NCBI GenBank assembly: GCA_014380985.1
Contig: JACMIU010000369.1
Location: 1-5,789, forward strand
Length of the DNA stretch: 5,789 nucleotides
Direction: 5' to 3'
Source of the DNA: Armatimonadota bacterium
GTDB lineage: Bacteria; Armatimonadota; Armatimonadia; Armatimonadales; Armatimonadaceae
Below, piece after piece: positions 1-5,588 of this stretch. The number at the start of each line of letters is the position of its first letter. The stretch's first letter is position 1. Below the pieces are notes generated by a model. That model saw only the letters and a program-made list of their open reading frames with translations, ran no database searches and was not told the origin of the DNA. The position numbers and the translations under genes were made by a program.

Positions 1-481
1 GGTCACGGTCGCGCCAATTCCCGTTGCCGTTGCCGCGTTGCTTATCGCGCTTGTTCTTGTTTTTGTTTCGATTGTTGCCTTCGTAGCGTTCCTCATAACG
101 GTCGGTGCGCGGGTTGTCCCATGTTAGTTGGAACCCATAGCGACTACTCCCGGCTTGCCAGTCGCGGATTTTTACCACCGTGGTGTAGTTGTTTTGTGCG
201 CTCGGTTGCTCCAGAATCTGAATGTCGCCGCGCCCGCGAGTGTTAGACAAGCGAACCCGCGTTGCACGGTTCGGAAGCCGCCCGTCAACGTCGTACCGTC
301 CGTCACGAACGCCGCGCATATTGCCGTCGGTACGAACCTCGCGCCCGTCAATGCGGACAAAGCCGGTGTCGTCCACCTCGCCCGTCCAGCGCAGAGTGTC
401 GGCGTGTGCGACCCCGGTGATTGCCAAACCCGCTACCAATGCGGCAACCATGCCGCCGATTTTTTTTGCTATTCCTGTCAT
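1..481 (-). CDS. Secreted protein of unknown function, C-terminus cut by window edge
   Basis: An open frame reads leftward from ATG at 481 and is still open at position 2, giving at least 160 residues. A strong Shine-Dalgarno stretch, GAGGAAAGG (complement of 490-498), lies 8 nt before this ATG and fixes the start. Residues 1-27 form a classical signal peptide: KK at 6-7, a hydrophobic core at about 8-24, and an AHA cleavage site at 25-27, so the product is exported. Residues 30-121 form a compact domain rich in Asp, Gly and Arg, with WTGEVDD near 32-38, RGRGDIQILEQPS near 82-94, then an N-x-Y-T-x-V-V-x-I-R-D stretch (98-107) ending in F-x-L-T-W (117-121). From memory, this pattern resembles a domain common in uncharacterised secreted proteins of Acidobacteriota-like and Armatimonadota-like bacteria; no function is known to me. 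Residues 136-160 are a low-complexity basic tail rich in Asn, Lys, Arg and Gly. The gene lies 90 bp downstream of nagZ on the same strand. I am confident it is a gene; its function is unknown. Confidence 0.85.
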   Translation of the reverse strand, partial: MTGIAKKIGGMVAALVAGLAITGVAHADTLRWTGEVDDTGFVRIDGREVRTDGNMRGVRDGRYDVDGRLPNRATRVRLSNTRGRGDIQILEQPSAQNNYTTVVKIRDWQAGSSRYGFQLTWDNPRTDRYEERYEGNNRNKNKNKRDKQRGNGNGNWRDRD

Positions 482-506
482 CGTGTGTACCTTTCCTCAA
501 ACCAAT

Positions 507-523
507 GAGCGTTTTCGTCGCTC
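507..523 (-). other. Small inverted repeat upstream of the secreted-protein gene
   Basis: GAGCG (507-511) and CGCTC (519-523) form a 5 bp stem around a 7 nt loop. It lies between the nagZ stop codon (572-574) and the ribosome binding site of the secreted-protein gene. No T-run follows on the minus strand, so it is not a convincing terminator. It could be a leader hairpin or chance. Confidence 0.25.
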
Positions 524-571
524 GTGTAGTGGAAACGTGCGCCGGTTGCGGTTTGTGACAGGCGAGACAAA

Positions 572-1744
572 TCAGTAGGTGCGTTCGCCGAGGGTAGGGA
601 CGGAAACCGAGGGGGGAGGGGTTTGCCCCGCCGCTTCGTACACCGACCGGGCGAACGCCAAATGCTCCGGCGAACCTATCGTGAATAGTGCGGGGATGTC
701 GCCCATCGCCAACCCTTCTTTCGCGGCTAAGATTCGCGCCACCGATTCGTCAATCCGCGCTTCGGAAAGTTCGCCCGAATGCACGGCGGCAAGAAGCGCG
801 TCGAACGTCGTCCGTTGTGTTTCCGCGTCGTGACACACGAGCAGAATATCCGCGCCCGCCTGCGCCGCCATGACCGCCGCACGGGGCGTTCCCCATGTGT
901 CGGCGACCGCCTTCATCTGCAAACAATCGGTGACAATCAAGCCATCAAAGCCGAGTTCGCCGCGCAAAAGGTCGGTGAGGATCGGCTTCGATAAGGTTGC
1001 TGGAACGCCGGACGGGTCAAGTGCCGGAAACAGAATATGCGCGGTCATAATTGCCGGAATCTCGTTTCGCACGGCGGCGGCGAACGGCATGAGTTCGCGG
1101 TTCTCGATAACATCGCGGTCGTAGCGGATTGTCGGCAGAGCGAAATGGCTGTCCAAATCGGTGTCGCCGTGACCAGGAAAATGTTTCGCACACGCGAGTA
1201 TTCCGGCATCGTGGTATCCTTGCGATTGCGCCATAACCATGCTACTAACCAAAACGGGGTCGCCCCCAAACGAGCGGTCGCCAATTACCGGGTTTGCCGG
1301 GTTCGAGTTGATGTCGGCAACCGGTGCGAAGTTGAAGTTCACGCCCACCGCCAACAGTTCGGTTCCGATGATTCGCGCCGCTTCCACGACAAGTTCAGGA
1401 TCGCTGATGCTGCCGATAGCCTGCGCGGACGGAAACGCGGTAAACGGTGCGCCGAACCGCGCCACACGCCCGCCCTCCTGATCCACGGCGACAAACAATG
1501 GCACACGCGCCAGCGACTGTAATTCGTCCACCATAGCCTTGACACGCGCCGAGTCGGTAGTCTCGCCGGGTCGCTGAACGTTTCGCGCAAACAAAATCAC
1601 CGTTCCCGCGTGCAGTTCGGTGACAACACGCCGCGCCTGTTCGTTGACGTTCAAGAAAGCGTCGCCGGGTTTATCGTCTGTGAAACCGAGGCACAACATT
1701 TGCCCGATTTTTTCGGGTAGCGAAAGCGATTCTATGGAAACCAT
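572..1744 (-). CDS. nagZ: Beta-N-acetylhexosaminidase, GH3 family (NagZ type)
   Basis: This 390-residue glycoside hydrolase family 3 enzyme would remove GlcNAc from GlcNAc-anhydroMurNAc muropeptides during cell-wall recycling. The family hallmarks are present. AVDQEGGRVARF is at 86-97, and the loop KHFPGHGDTDLDSH is at 187-200 with the Asp-His dyad D198/H200 typical of NagZ-type enzymes (His as acid/base). The nucleophile Asp is D273 in VTDCLQM. Substrate-side signatures NFAPVADIN (138-146) and GDRSFGGDP (155-163) are also typical. The barrel ends near residue 345, and a 45-residue tail with a short Pro/Ser segment follows. There is no room for the second alpha/beta domain of longer Bacillus-type enzymes, so it is a single-domain form. 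No signal peptide is visible, so cytoplasmic action is expected. The ATG at 1744 has no Shine-Dalgarno; a TACAAT box lies 6 nt before it, suggesting a leaderless mRNA. Other GH3 beta-glucosidases are unlikely given the KHFPGHGxTxxDSH motif. Confidence 0.95.
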   Translation of the reverse strand: MVSIESLSLPEKIGQMLCLGFTDDKPGDAFLNVNEQARRVVTELHAGTVILFARNVQRPGETTDSARVKAMVDELQSLARVPLFVAVDQEGGRVARFGAPFTAFPSAQAIGSISDPELVVEAARIIGTELLAVGVNFNFAPVADINSNPANPVIGDRSFGGDPVLVSSMVMAQSQGYHDAGILACAKHFPGHGDTDLDSHFALPTIRYDRDVIENRELMPFAAAVRNEIPAIMTAHILFPALDPSGVPATLSKPILTDLLRGELGFDGLIVTDCLQMKAVADTWGTPRAAVMAAQAGADILLVCHDAETQRTTFDALLAAVHSGELSEARIDESVARILAAKEGLAMGDIPALFTIGSPEHLAFARSVYEAAGQTPPPSVSVPTLGERTY

Positions 1745-1750
1745 GCCCCG

Positions 1751-1756
1751 ATTGTA
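1751..1756 (-). promoter_or_regulatory. -10 box of the nagZ promoter
   Basis: On the minus strand the sequence is GCGGTACAATCGGGGC followed directly by the nagZ ATG. TACAAT matches the -10 consensus at five of six bases, and only 6 nt separate it from the start codon. Transcription would then begin at or next to the ATG. No clear -35 box is visible at 17-18 bp. Confidence 0.5.
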
Positions 1757-1802
1757 CCGCGCCCCTGCCGAAAGTCCTATTTCCCGCGTCTAATGTTCGC
1801 GG

Positions 1803-1808
1803 TATCCT
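1803..1808 (+). promoter_or_regulatory. -10-like box of the plsC promoter
   Basis: GCGGTATCCTG places TATCCT 8 nt before the plsC ATG. It shares the GCGGTA lead with the opposing nagZ box and the mqnA box, so the 72 bp gap 1745-1816 probably carries divergent promoters. The -35 position holds only a poor match (TTTCCC at 1780-1785). Confidence 0.4.
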
Positions 1809-1816
1809 GAAGCCGT

Positions 1817-2512
1817 ATGCTAAACCGACTGCTATATTTCCTGACTTGGACACCGGCAAAAATAATCGTTCACGCCCTGCTTTCGTATTTGGGGCGCGGA
1901 AAGATTCAAGTTTTCGGCGCGGAGAATGTGCCTCGTACCGGGGGCGTTCTGCTCTGTCCGAACCACGTTTCGGACGGTGATCCGCCCACGATTGCCGTAA
2001 CCTGCCCGCGCAAAACTCCCTACTTCGTGGCAAAGCGAGAACTGTTCGATATTCGCTATCTCGGCTGGTGGCTACGTCTTTGGCGTGTGCTTCCGATTCA
2101 GCGCGACGCCGCCGACCGTGCCGCGCTCCGGCAGTTTGAGAACCTGCTCAAGTGCGGGGAAGCCGTGGTGCTGTTTCCCGAAGGCGGCGGCAACCCCGAA
2201 GGCGTGCTACAACCGCTCCACGCAGGCGCGATGCTGATTGCCCTTCGCGCCAAGGTTCCGGTGATTCCGGTCGCACTGAAAAATACAGGCGTCGTTTGGA
2301 CGTATGGCGATGTGCTGCCGCACCGCGTCTCTACTCCCGCGCCGCTTTCCGTGACCTACGGCAAGCCGCTTGACCTATCCGATTTGTACGGCAAGCCCGG
2401 CGCGACCGAAGCCGCGACGCGCCGTCTGACCGAAACACTAGCGCGAATGCTCGATCAACCGGTTCCCGTGGGGAAGCCGCGCAACCGGTCGGCGGAAGAA
2501 ACGAACGAGTAG
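1817..2512 (+). CDS. plsC: Lysophospholipid acyltransferase, PlsC family (1-acylglycerol-3-phosphate acyltransferase)
   Basis: This 231-residue acyltransferase would transfer a fatty acyl group to the sn-2 position of lysophosphatidic acid, making phosphatidic acid at the inner face of the membrane. The HX4D catalytic motif is NHVSDGD, with H50 and D55. The glycerol-phosphate binding region VLPIQRD is at 91-97. The FPEG motif is at 120-123 in VVLFPEGGGNPEG, and the VPVIPVAL block is at 147-154. An amphipathic, hydrophobic N-terminal stretch (about residues 4-25) probably anchors it to the membrane. The length is normal for the family. It is the first gene of the plus-strand run, and the next gene starts 36 bp after its stop. 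Only a weak GAAG precedes the ATG. Substrate specificity cannot be read from the sequence; a lyso-ornithine-lipid or other acyltransferase of the same fold remains possible. Confidence 0.9.
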   Translation: MLNRLLYFLTWTPAKIIVHALLSYLGRGKIQVFGAENVPRTGGVLLCPNHVSDGDPPTIAVTCPRKTPYFVAKRELFDIRYLGWWLRLWRVLPIQRDAADRAALRQFENLLKCGEAVVLFPEGGGNPEGVLQPLHAGAMLIALRAKVPVIPVALKNTGVVWTYGDVLPHRVSTPAPLSVTYGKPLDLSDLYGKPGATEAATRRLTETLARMLDQPVPVGKPRNRSAEETNE

Positions 2513-2541
2513 CGACAATCTTTCCCGTTTTGTGTTACCAT
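2512..2541 (+). promoter_or_regulatory. Candidate promoter of the dipeptide epimerase gene
   Basis: GCGACA (2512-2517, four of six matches to TTGACA) and TACCAT (2536-2541) are separated by 18 bp. The -10 box ends 7 nt before the ATG at 2549, and the bases between (TCGCCTT) contain no Shine-Dalgarno. This suggests a separate, leaderless transcript start between plsC and the epimerase gene. Confidence 0.4.
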
Positions 2542-2548
2542 TCGCCTT

Positions 2549-3640
2549 ATGAAAATCACCGACTGGAACGTTCGCGCTTTTGATGTGCCGATGCGTTCAC
2601 CGTACCGCTCCGCACAGCGCACAACGACAACCGCGCATAATGTTTTGCTAATCGTCACTGTGGACGGCGAACATGCCGGGGTGGGGGAGTCCGCGCCCGC
2701 GACCTATGTCACCGGCGAAACGCAAGAAATTGTTCGCACCGCGATCGAACGGTTCTTTAGTGGCCATGCACCGGATTCCCCGGAGTCGGTACTCGCCCGC
2801 GCCCAGACCGACCTTGCCGCTTCCCCCGGCGCACTCGGAGCAGTAGAAATCGCGGTGCAGGACGCGGTAGCGCGAGCTAACGGTGTGCCGCTCTACCGGT
2901 TGCTGAACCACGCCACGTCAACCGAACCCGGCATCCTACGCCGCACCACCGATTTGTCGCTTCCACTGTTGTCGCCGGAAGAGGCGGGACGACGTGCCGC
3001 TGACGCGCACGGGTTTCGCGCTTTCAAAATCAAGGTCGGGGTGGGGGACATCGCGGAAGATGTCGCCCGCGTCCGTGCCGTCGCCGACGCCGCGCCGCAC
3101 TCCACCTTGCGGCTTGACGGAAACCAAGCCTTCACGCCTGCCACCGCGTTCGCGCTTTTAGACGGACTGACCGACCTGTTCGCCCGAATCGAACTGTTCG
3201 AGCAACCGACCGCCGCGAACGATGACGCCGCCATGCTTGCCGTGCATCGCGCCCTGCCAAACGCAATCCCGGTGTTCGCCGACGAGTCGTGCCACGATGC
3301 GGAGGATGCCCGCCGCTTGATCGAGGGAGGAATCTGCGGGGGCGTCGTGCTGAAACTGGCGAAGTCAGGGCTGTCCGGCGCGAGCAAAATCGTCAAGGCG
3401 GTGCGTGAGGCGGGAGGTACCTGCCTTTTCGGGTGCATGATGGAAACGCGAATCGGTATCGGCGCGGCACTGCATTTAGCGGTGGCTTTGGGCGAAACCG
3501 TTGTGCCAATGCTCGACTTAGACGGGCATCTGCTTACCTACGACGCCGGTCTTCTTACGGGGGGCTTCACGCAAATCGCCGACGTGCTGGAAATCGCGCC
3601 CGGCACGTTGGGGCTTGGCGTCAGCGTGGTTGACGTGTAG
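2549..3640 (+). CDS. Enolase-superfamily dipeptide epimerase (L-Ala-D/L-Glu epimerase type)
   Basis: This 363-residue enzyme belongs to the muconate-lactonizing subgroup of the enolase superfamily. The N-terminal capping domain spans about residues 1-125 and the barrel follows. The first catalytic lysine is in FKIKVG (K160/K162). The Mg2+ ligands are D190 (RLDGNQ), E218 (FEQP) and D245 (FADES), and the second catalytic lysine is K269 in VVLKLAKSG. The barrel ends with GCMMETRIGIG (295-305) and MLDLDG (321-326). The D-x-D pair at 323/325 is the feature known to bind the alpha-amino group of dipeptide substrates, which argues for a dipeptide epimerase over o-succinylbenzoate synthase (MenC) or muconate cycloisomerase. 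The likely substrate is the murein-derived L-Ala-D-Glu, converted to L-Ala-L-Glu for degradation. This suits the nearby NagZ. The ATG at 2549 has no Shine-Dalgarno and a -10-like box close upstream. Exact dipeptide specificity varies in this family, so Ala-Glu is an inference. Confidence 0.85.
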   Translation: MKITDWNVRAFDVPMRSPYRSAQRTTTTAHNVLLIVTVDGEHAGVGESAPATYVTGETQEIVRTAIERFFSGHAPDSPESVLARAQTDLAASPGALGAVEIAVQDAVARANGVPLYRLLNHATSTEPGILRRTTDLSLPLLSPEEAGRRAADAHGFRAFKIKVGVGDIAEDVARVRAVADAAPHSTLRLDGNQAFTPATAFALLDGLTDLFARIELFEQPTAANDDAAMLAVHRALPNAIPVFADESCHDAEDARRLIEGGICGGVVLKLAKSGLSGASKIVKAVREAGGTCLFGCMMETRIGIGAALHLAVALGETVVPMLDLDGHLLTYDAGLLTGGFTQIADVLEIAPGTLGLGVSVVDV

Positions 3641-3656
3641 AAAAGCGCGGTATACT
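3630..3656 (+). promoter_or_regulatory. Promoter of mqnA
   Basis: TTGACG (3630-3635) and TATACT (3651-3656, five of six matches) are spaced by 15 bp, which is short. The -35 box lies in the last codons of the epimerase gene. The -10 box is preceded by GCGG, as at nagZ and plsC. Transcription would start near 3663, giving a very short leader that still holds AAGGAAA. Confidence 0.55.
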
Positions 3657-3660
3657 TTGT

Positions 3661-3668
3661 GAAGGAAA
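3661..3668 (+). promoter_or_regulatory. Ribosome binding site that sets the mqnA start
   Basis: GAAGGAAA lies 5 nt before ATG at 3674. An in-frame GTG at 3659 lies upstream and within 2 nt of the -10 box, so it would be at or before the transcript start. The ATG is therefore preferred; its product begins MSIVIGSVPYLN, as expected for MqnA. Confidence 0.65.
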
Positions 3669-3673
3669 TCACA

Positions 3674-4441
3674 ATGTCTATCGTTATTGGCTCGGTTCCA
3701 TACCTGAATGGTCGCCCGCTCATGCGCTGGTTCACCGACACGCCGCAGGGCAGGGCGTCCGGCGTCTCGGTGGTCGAGGCGGTTCCGTCGCGGCTCGCGC
3801 AGATGCTGGAAAAGCGCGAAATCGCCGCCGCGCTCGTGTCATCGGTGGAACTGTTTCGCGCCCCCGGCTTGACCTACGCGCCCGGTTGCGCCGTAATAGC
3901 CGATGGCGCGGTGGAAAGCGTTCGCGTATTTAGTAAGGTTCCCGTCGCCGACATTCGCCGCGTCGCGCTCGATACGTCGTCGCTCACCTCCGTCGCTTTA
4001 ACGAAAATTATCCTGCGCGAACGCTATGGGTTAAGCCCCGAATATGTGTCGTGTCCGCCCGACCTGCAAGCCATGCTTGCGGACGCCGACGCCGCGCTAC
4101 TGATTGGCGACCTCGGCTACCGCGACTACGGCACGGCTTATGTCACGCTCGACCTCGGCGCGGAGTGGAAAACGCTCACCGGTTTGCCGTTCGTGTACGC
4201 TTGCTGGATTGGCTACCCCGCGAACCTGACGCCCGAACTAATCGCGCTTTTGCAAACGGCAAAGGAGTGGGGGACGCAGAACCTACTCGCTATTGCCGAC
4301 GCGGAGCATACGGCATTGGACGAAACACAGGCGCGGGCGCGGCACTACTTAACCGACATCATGCGCTACACGATGGGATACCGGGAAGAAGCCGCGCTCG
4401 CTCTGTTCGGCGCGAAATCTGGTATAACGGAGACATCATGA
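3674..4441 (+). CDS. mqnA: Chorismate dehydratase MqnA, futalosine pathway of menaquinone synthesis
   Basis: This 255-residue protein would dehydrate chorismate to 3-[(1-carboxyvinyl)oxy]benzoate, the first step of the futalosine route to menaquinone. The fold is that of a periplasmic-binding-protein-like enzyme, without a signal peptide, acting in the cytoplasm. Family signatures run throughout: GSVPYLNGRPL (6-16), PSRLAQML (38-45), AALVSSVELFRAPG (52-65), SVRVFSKVP (82-90), VALDTSSLTSVAL (97-109), LLIGD (142-146), DLGAEWKTLTGLPFVYA (160-176). The TSSLTS loop and the substrate-side GSVPYLN are the most telling. A Leu stands where many homologues have Arg in the (S)RTS stretch; I note this from memory. 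Its stop codon overlaps the next gene by the sequence ATGA. MqnD shares the superfamily, but the LTGLPFVYA and ALVSSVE blocks are MqnA-like. No other mqn genes are in the window. Confidence 0.93.
   Translation: MSIVIGSVPYLNGRPLMRWFTDTPQGRASGVSVVEAVPSRLAQMLEKREIAAALVSSVELFRAPGLTYAPGCAVIADGAVESVRVFSKVPVADIRRVALDTSSLTSVALTKIILRERYGLSPEYVSCPPDLQAMLADADAALLIGDLGYRDYGTAYVTLDLGAEWKTLTGLPFVYACWIGYPANLTPELIALLQTAKEWGTQNLLAIADAEHTALDETQARARHYLTDIMRYTMGYREEAALALFGAKSGITETS
4423..4432 (+). promoter_or_regulatory. -10-like box and Shine-Dalgarno before the SGNH hydrolase gene
   Basis: GGTATAACGGAG contains TATAAC (4423-4428, five of six matches) followed by GGAG (4429-4432), 5 nt before the ATG at 4438. 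The site lies inside the end of mqnA. The Shine-Dalgarno plus the ATGA overlap allow translation from the mqnA mRNA. The -10-like box may add an internal start, though no -35 is visible. Confidence 0.35.
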
Positions 4442-5103
4442 GTGACCCGCAATCGCGCTACGTATCCCGTGCCATCGAAGCACTCCGAAAATCGTCCGGC
4501 ATGGCGGGGTCGGAATCGGTGCGCTACGTCGCTTTAGGCGATTCGGTCACGGCGGGGTGGCTCGAACATGGTGTACTCGATTCCGACGCGGCATATCCCG
4601 CGCTTTTTCGCAAACGCCTCGCCGCGCTTTTTCCGCAGGCGATGGTGTCGGTAGTTAACGCCGGACTTGGAGGCGAAAACACCGAAGGCATCCTGTCCCG
4701 GCTTGACCGCGATTGCTTGCGCCACGACCCGCATCTTGTCACCGTTTGCCTCGGATTAAACGACGCCCGCAAGGGGCGCGAGTTTCTGCCCCAATTCACC
4801 GATAATCTAACACAAATCGTAACGCGCCTACGGAGCGAATCGCACGCCGACGTGGTGTTAATCACGCCGAACATTCGCGGGGATCACGGAACCGACGACG
4901 GCACGGTCGGTGAGTTTGTGCGAACGATTCGGCAGGTGGCGCGAACCGCCGACATTGCGCTTGCCGACGTGTACGCGATTTACAACGGCGCGGTGCGAAT
5001 GGGCGCGGAACCGGCGGATTTACTGTCGAATCGGTTTTCACACCCGACCCGCGAAGGACACACGATTTTTGCGAACGCGCTGATTGGGTATTTCCAGCCG
5101 TGA
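4438..5103 (+). CDS. SGNH/GDSL-family hydrolase (esterase or lipase-like), cytoplasmic
   Basis: This 221-residue protein is a single SGNH hydrolase domain, an ester-cleaving fold. Block I is ALGDSVTAG, with nucleophile S36. Block II is VNAGLGGENT (73-82), where G79 aligns with the oxyanion glycine. Block III is LGLND, with G106 and N108, and block V contains H202 in FSHP. In the usual D-x-x-H-P motif the Asp sits three residues before the His; here that position is R199 (SNRFSHPTREGH). The enzyme may therefore work as a Ser-His dyad; from memory, NR-x-x-HP versions form a known subgroup. No signal peptide, lipoprotein box or membrane segment is visible, so it is expected in the cytoplasm. It starts within the mqnA stop (ATGA overlap) and has GGAG 5 nt upstream, so it is probably translationally coupled. 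The substrate cannot be inferred; acetyl-ester or lysophospholipid cleavage are possibilities. Confidence 0.88.
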   Translation: MSDPQSRYVSRAIEALRKSSGMAGSESVRYVALGDSVTAGWLEHGVLDSDAAYPALFRKRLAALFPQAMVSVVNAGLGGENTEGILSRLDRDCLRHDPHLVTVCLGLNDARKGREFLPQFTDNLTQIVTRLRSESHADVVLITPNIRGDHGTDDGTVGEFVRTIRQVARTADIALADVYAIYNGAVRMGAEPADLLSNRFSHPTREGHTIFANALIGYFQP

Positions 5104-5161
5104 CCGGCAATCGATTGGCAACAAAACGCGGCGAAACACCGTCTTATAAGGGTAAATCATC

Positions 5162-5170
5162 GAAGGAAAG
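5162..5170 (+). promoter_or_regulatory. Ribosome binding site that sets the start of the small membrane protein
   Basis: GAAGGAAAG lies 7 nt before ATG at 5178. The frame is open back to a GTG at 5100 that overlaps the end of the SGNH gene, but that start has no comparable site. A TATAAG hexamer at 5145-5150 could be a -10 box giving a leader of about 20 nt; no -35 is evident. Confidence 0.6.
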
Positions 5171-5177
5171 AAAGCGA

Positions 5178-5489
5178 ATGAACGAAAACACGAACCGAGC
5201 CGAAATCTCGCCGACCGAGGTAGAAATCATTGACTCCGAAGTCGAATCAAAGGATGCTAAAAAAAGCGTTTTGATAGCAAGTATAATCACTGCGGCGGTC
5301 GTATCTGCGGCGACGGCGGGCTATATCGTTTGGCGCAAGACACAGGCACAGCAGAAGTCCGGCGAAGATGTTCAGCATCTATTGGACAAAGCGCATAAGA
5401 CGCTACACATTTTGGAAGATCGGTTGGACGATTTGCGAAGCAGCGTGGCGCGAAGCAAGAAGACCGACACCGGCACGGCAATGGCGTAG
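5178..5489 (+). CDS. Small single-pass membrane protein with a C-terminal coiled coil (YtxH-like)
   Basis: This 103-residue protein has three parts. Residues 1-29 are polar and acidic (EVEIIDSEVESKD) and end in KK. Residues 30-52 form one transmembrane helix rich in Ala, Ile and Val, ending in YIVWRK. Residues 60-95 are charged with heptad-like leucines (HLLDKAHKTLHILEDRLDDLRSSV), suggesting a coiled coil. This layout resembles small YtxH-type proteins of unknown function, but the similarity is in architecture only. Which end faces the cytoplasm is not certain; both flanks of the helix carry basic residues. The gene starts 74 bp after the SGNH stop, with its own strong Shine-Dalgarno, and is followed 13 nt later by an intrinsic terminator. 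It is therefore the last gene of the plus-strand run. Confidence 0.8.
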   Translation: MNENTNRAEISPTEVEIIDSEVESKDAKKSVLIASIITAAVVSAATAGYIVWRKTQAQQKSGEDVQHLLDKAHKTLHILEDRLDDLRSSVARSKKTDTGTAMA

Positions 5490-5501
5490 GCAGAAGGAAA
5501 C

Positions 5502-5530
5502 CGGGGCGCGTATTCCGCGCCCCGTTTTTT
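5502..5530 (+). terminator. Intrinsic terminator ending the plus-strand gene run
   Basis: CGGGGCGCG (5502-5510) pairs perfectly with CGCGCCCCG (5516-5524) around a 5 nt loop (TATTC), and six T residues follow at 5525-5530. This is a strong rho-independent terminator 13 nt after the stop codon of the small membrane protein gene. On the minus strand the same hairpin is followed only by a broken pyrimidine run (GTTTCCTTCT), so it may act weakly in that direction too. Confidence 0.93.
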
Positions 5531-5537
5531 GGTAAAC

Positions 5538-5551
5538 TTATCGTCCGATAA
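5538..5551. other. 14 bp palindrome in the right intergenic region
   Basis: TTATCG (5538-5543) and CGATAA (5546-5551) are perfect inverted arms around a 2 bp centre (TC). A 2 nt loop is poor for an RNA hairpin, so a dimeric repressor site is the better reading. It lies about 30 bp downstream of the expected start of the leftward promoter at 5589-5618. Its role is unproven. Confidence 0.35.
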
Positions 5552-5588
5552 TCACTGTTATGTTGCAAATCCGGTACGCCTGATAGAG

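Noticed and set aside
128..578. Plus-strand open frames over 128-508 and 222-578
   Set aside because: They run antisense to the secreted-protein gene, which has a signal peptide and a strong ribosome binding site. Their products are Arg/Pro/Ser-rich with no domain pattern.
1037..1522. Plus-strand open frame of 161 codons inside nagZ
   Set aside because: It is antisense to clear GH3 catalytic motifs, and its composition is typical of a shadow frame in high-GC DNA.
2671..3050. GGGGTGGGGGA occurring twice, near 2677 and 3038
   Set aside because: Both copies encode Gly-Val-Gly stretches in the epimerase gene and reflect codon use, not a repeat element.
2893..3438. Minus-strand open frame of 181 codons inside the epimerase gene
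   Set aside because: It is antisense to conserved enolase-superfamily motifs and its product is Ser/Arg/Ala-rich without a fold pattern.
4051..4437. Upstream extension of the SGNH hydrolase frame into mqnA
   Set aside because: The extension is Arg/His-rich out-of-frame mqnA sequence. The ATG at 4438 with GGAG and a proper SGNH start is the real one.
5287..5568. Minus-strand open frame across the terminator, antisense to the small membrane protein gene
   Set aside because: It starts at a TTG without a ribosome binding site and reads through the perfect terminator hairpin. Its product is Cys/Arg/Pro-rich and unstructured in appearance.
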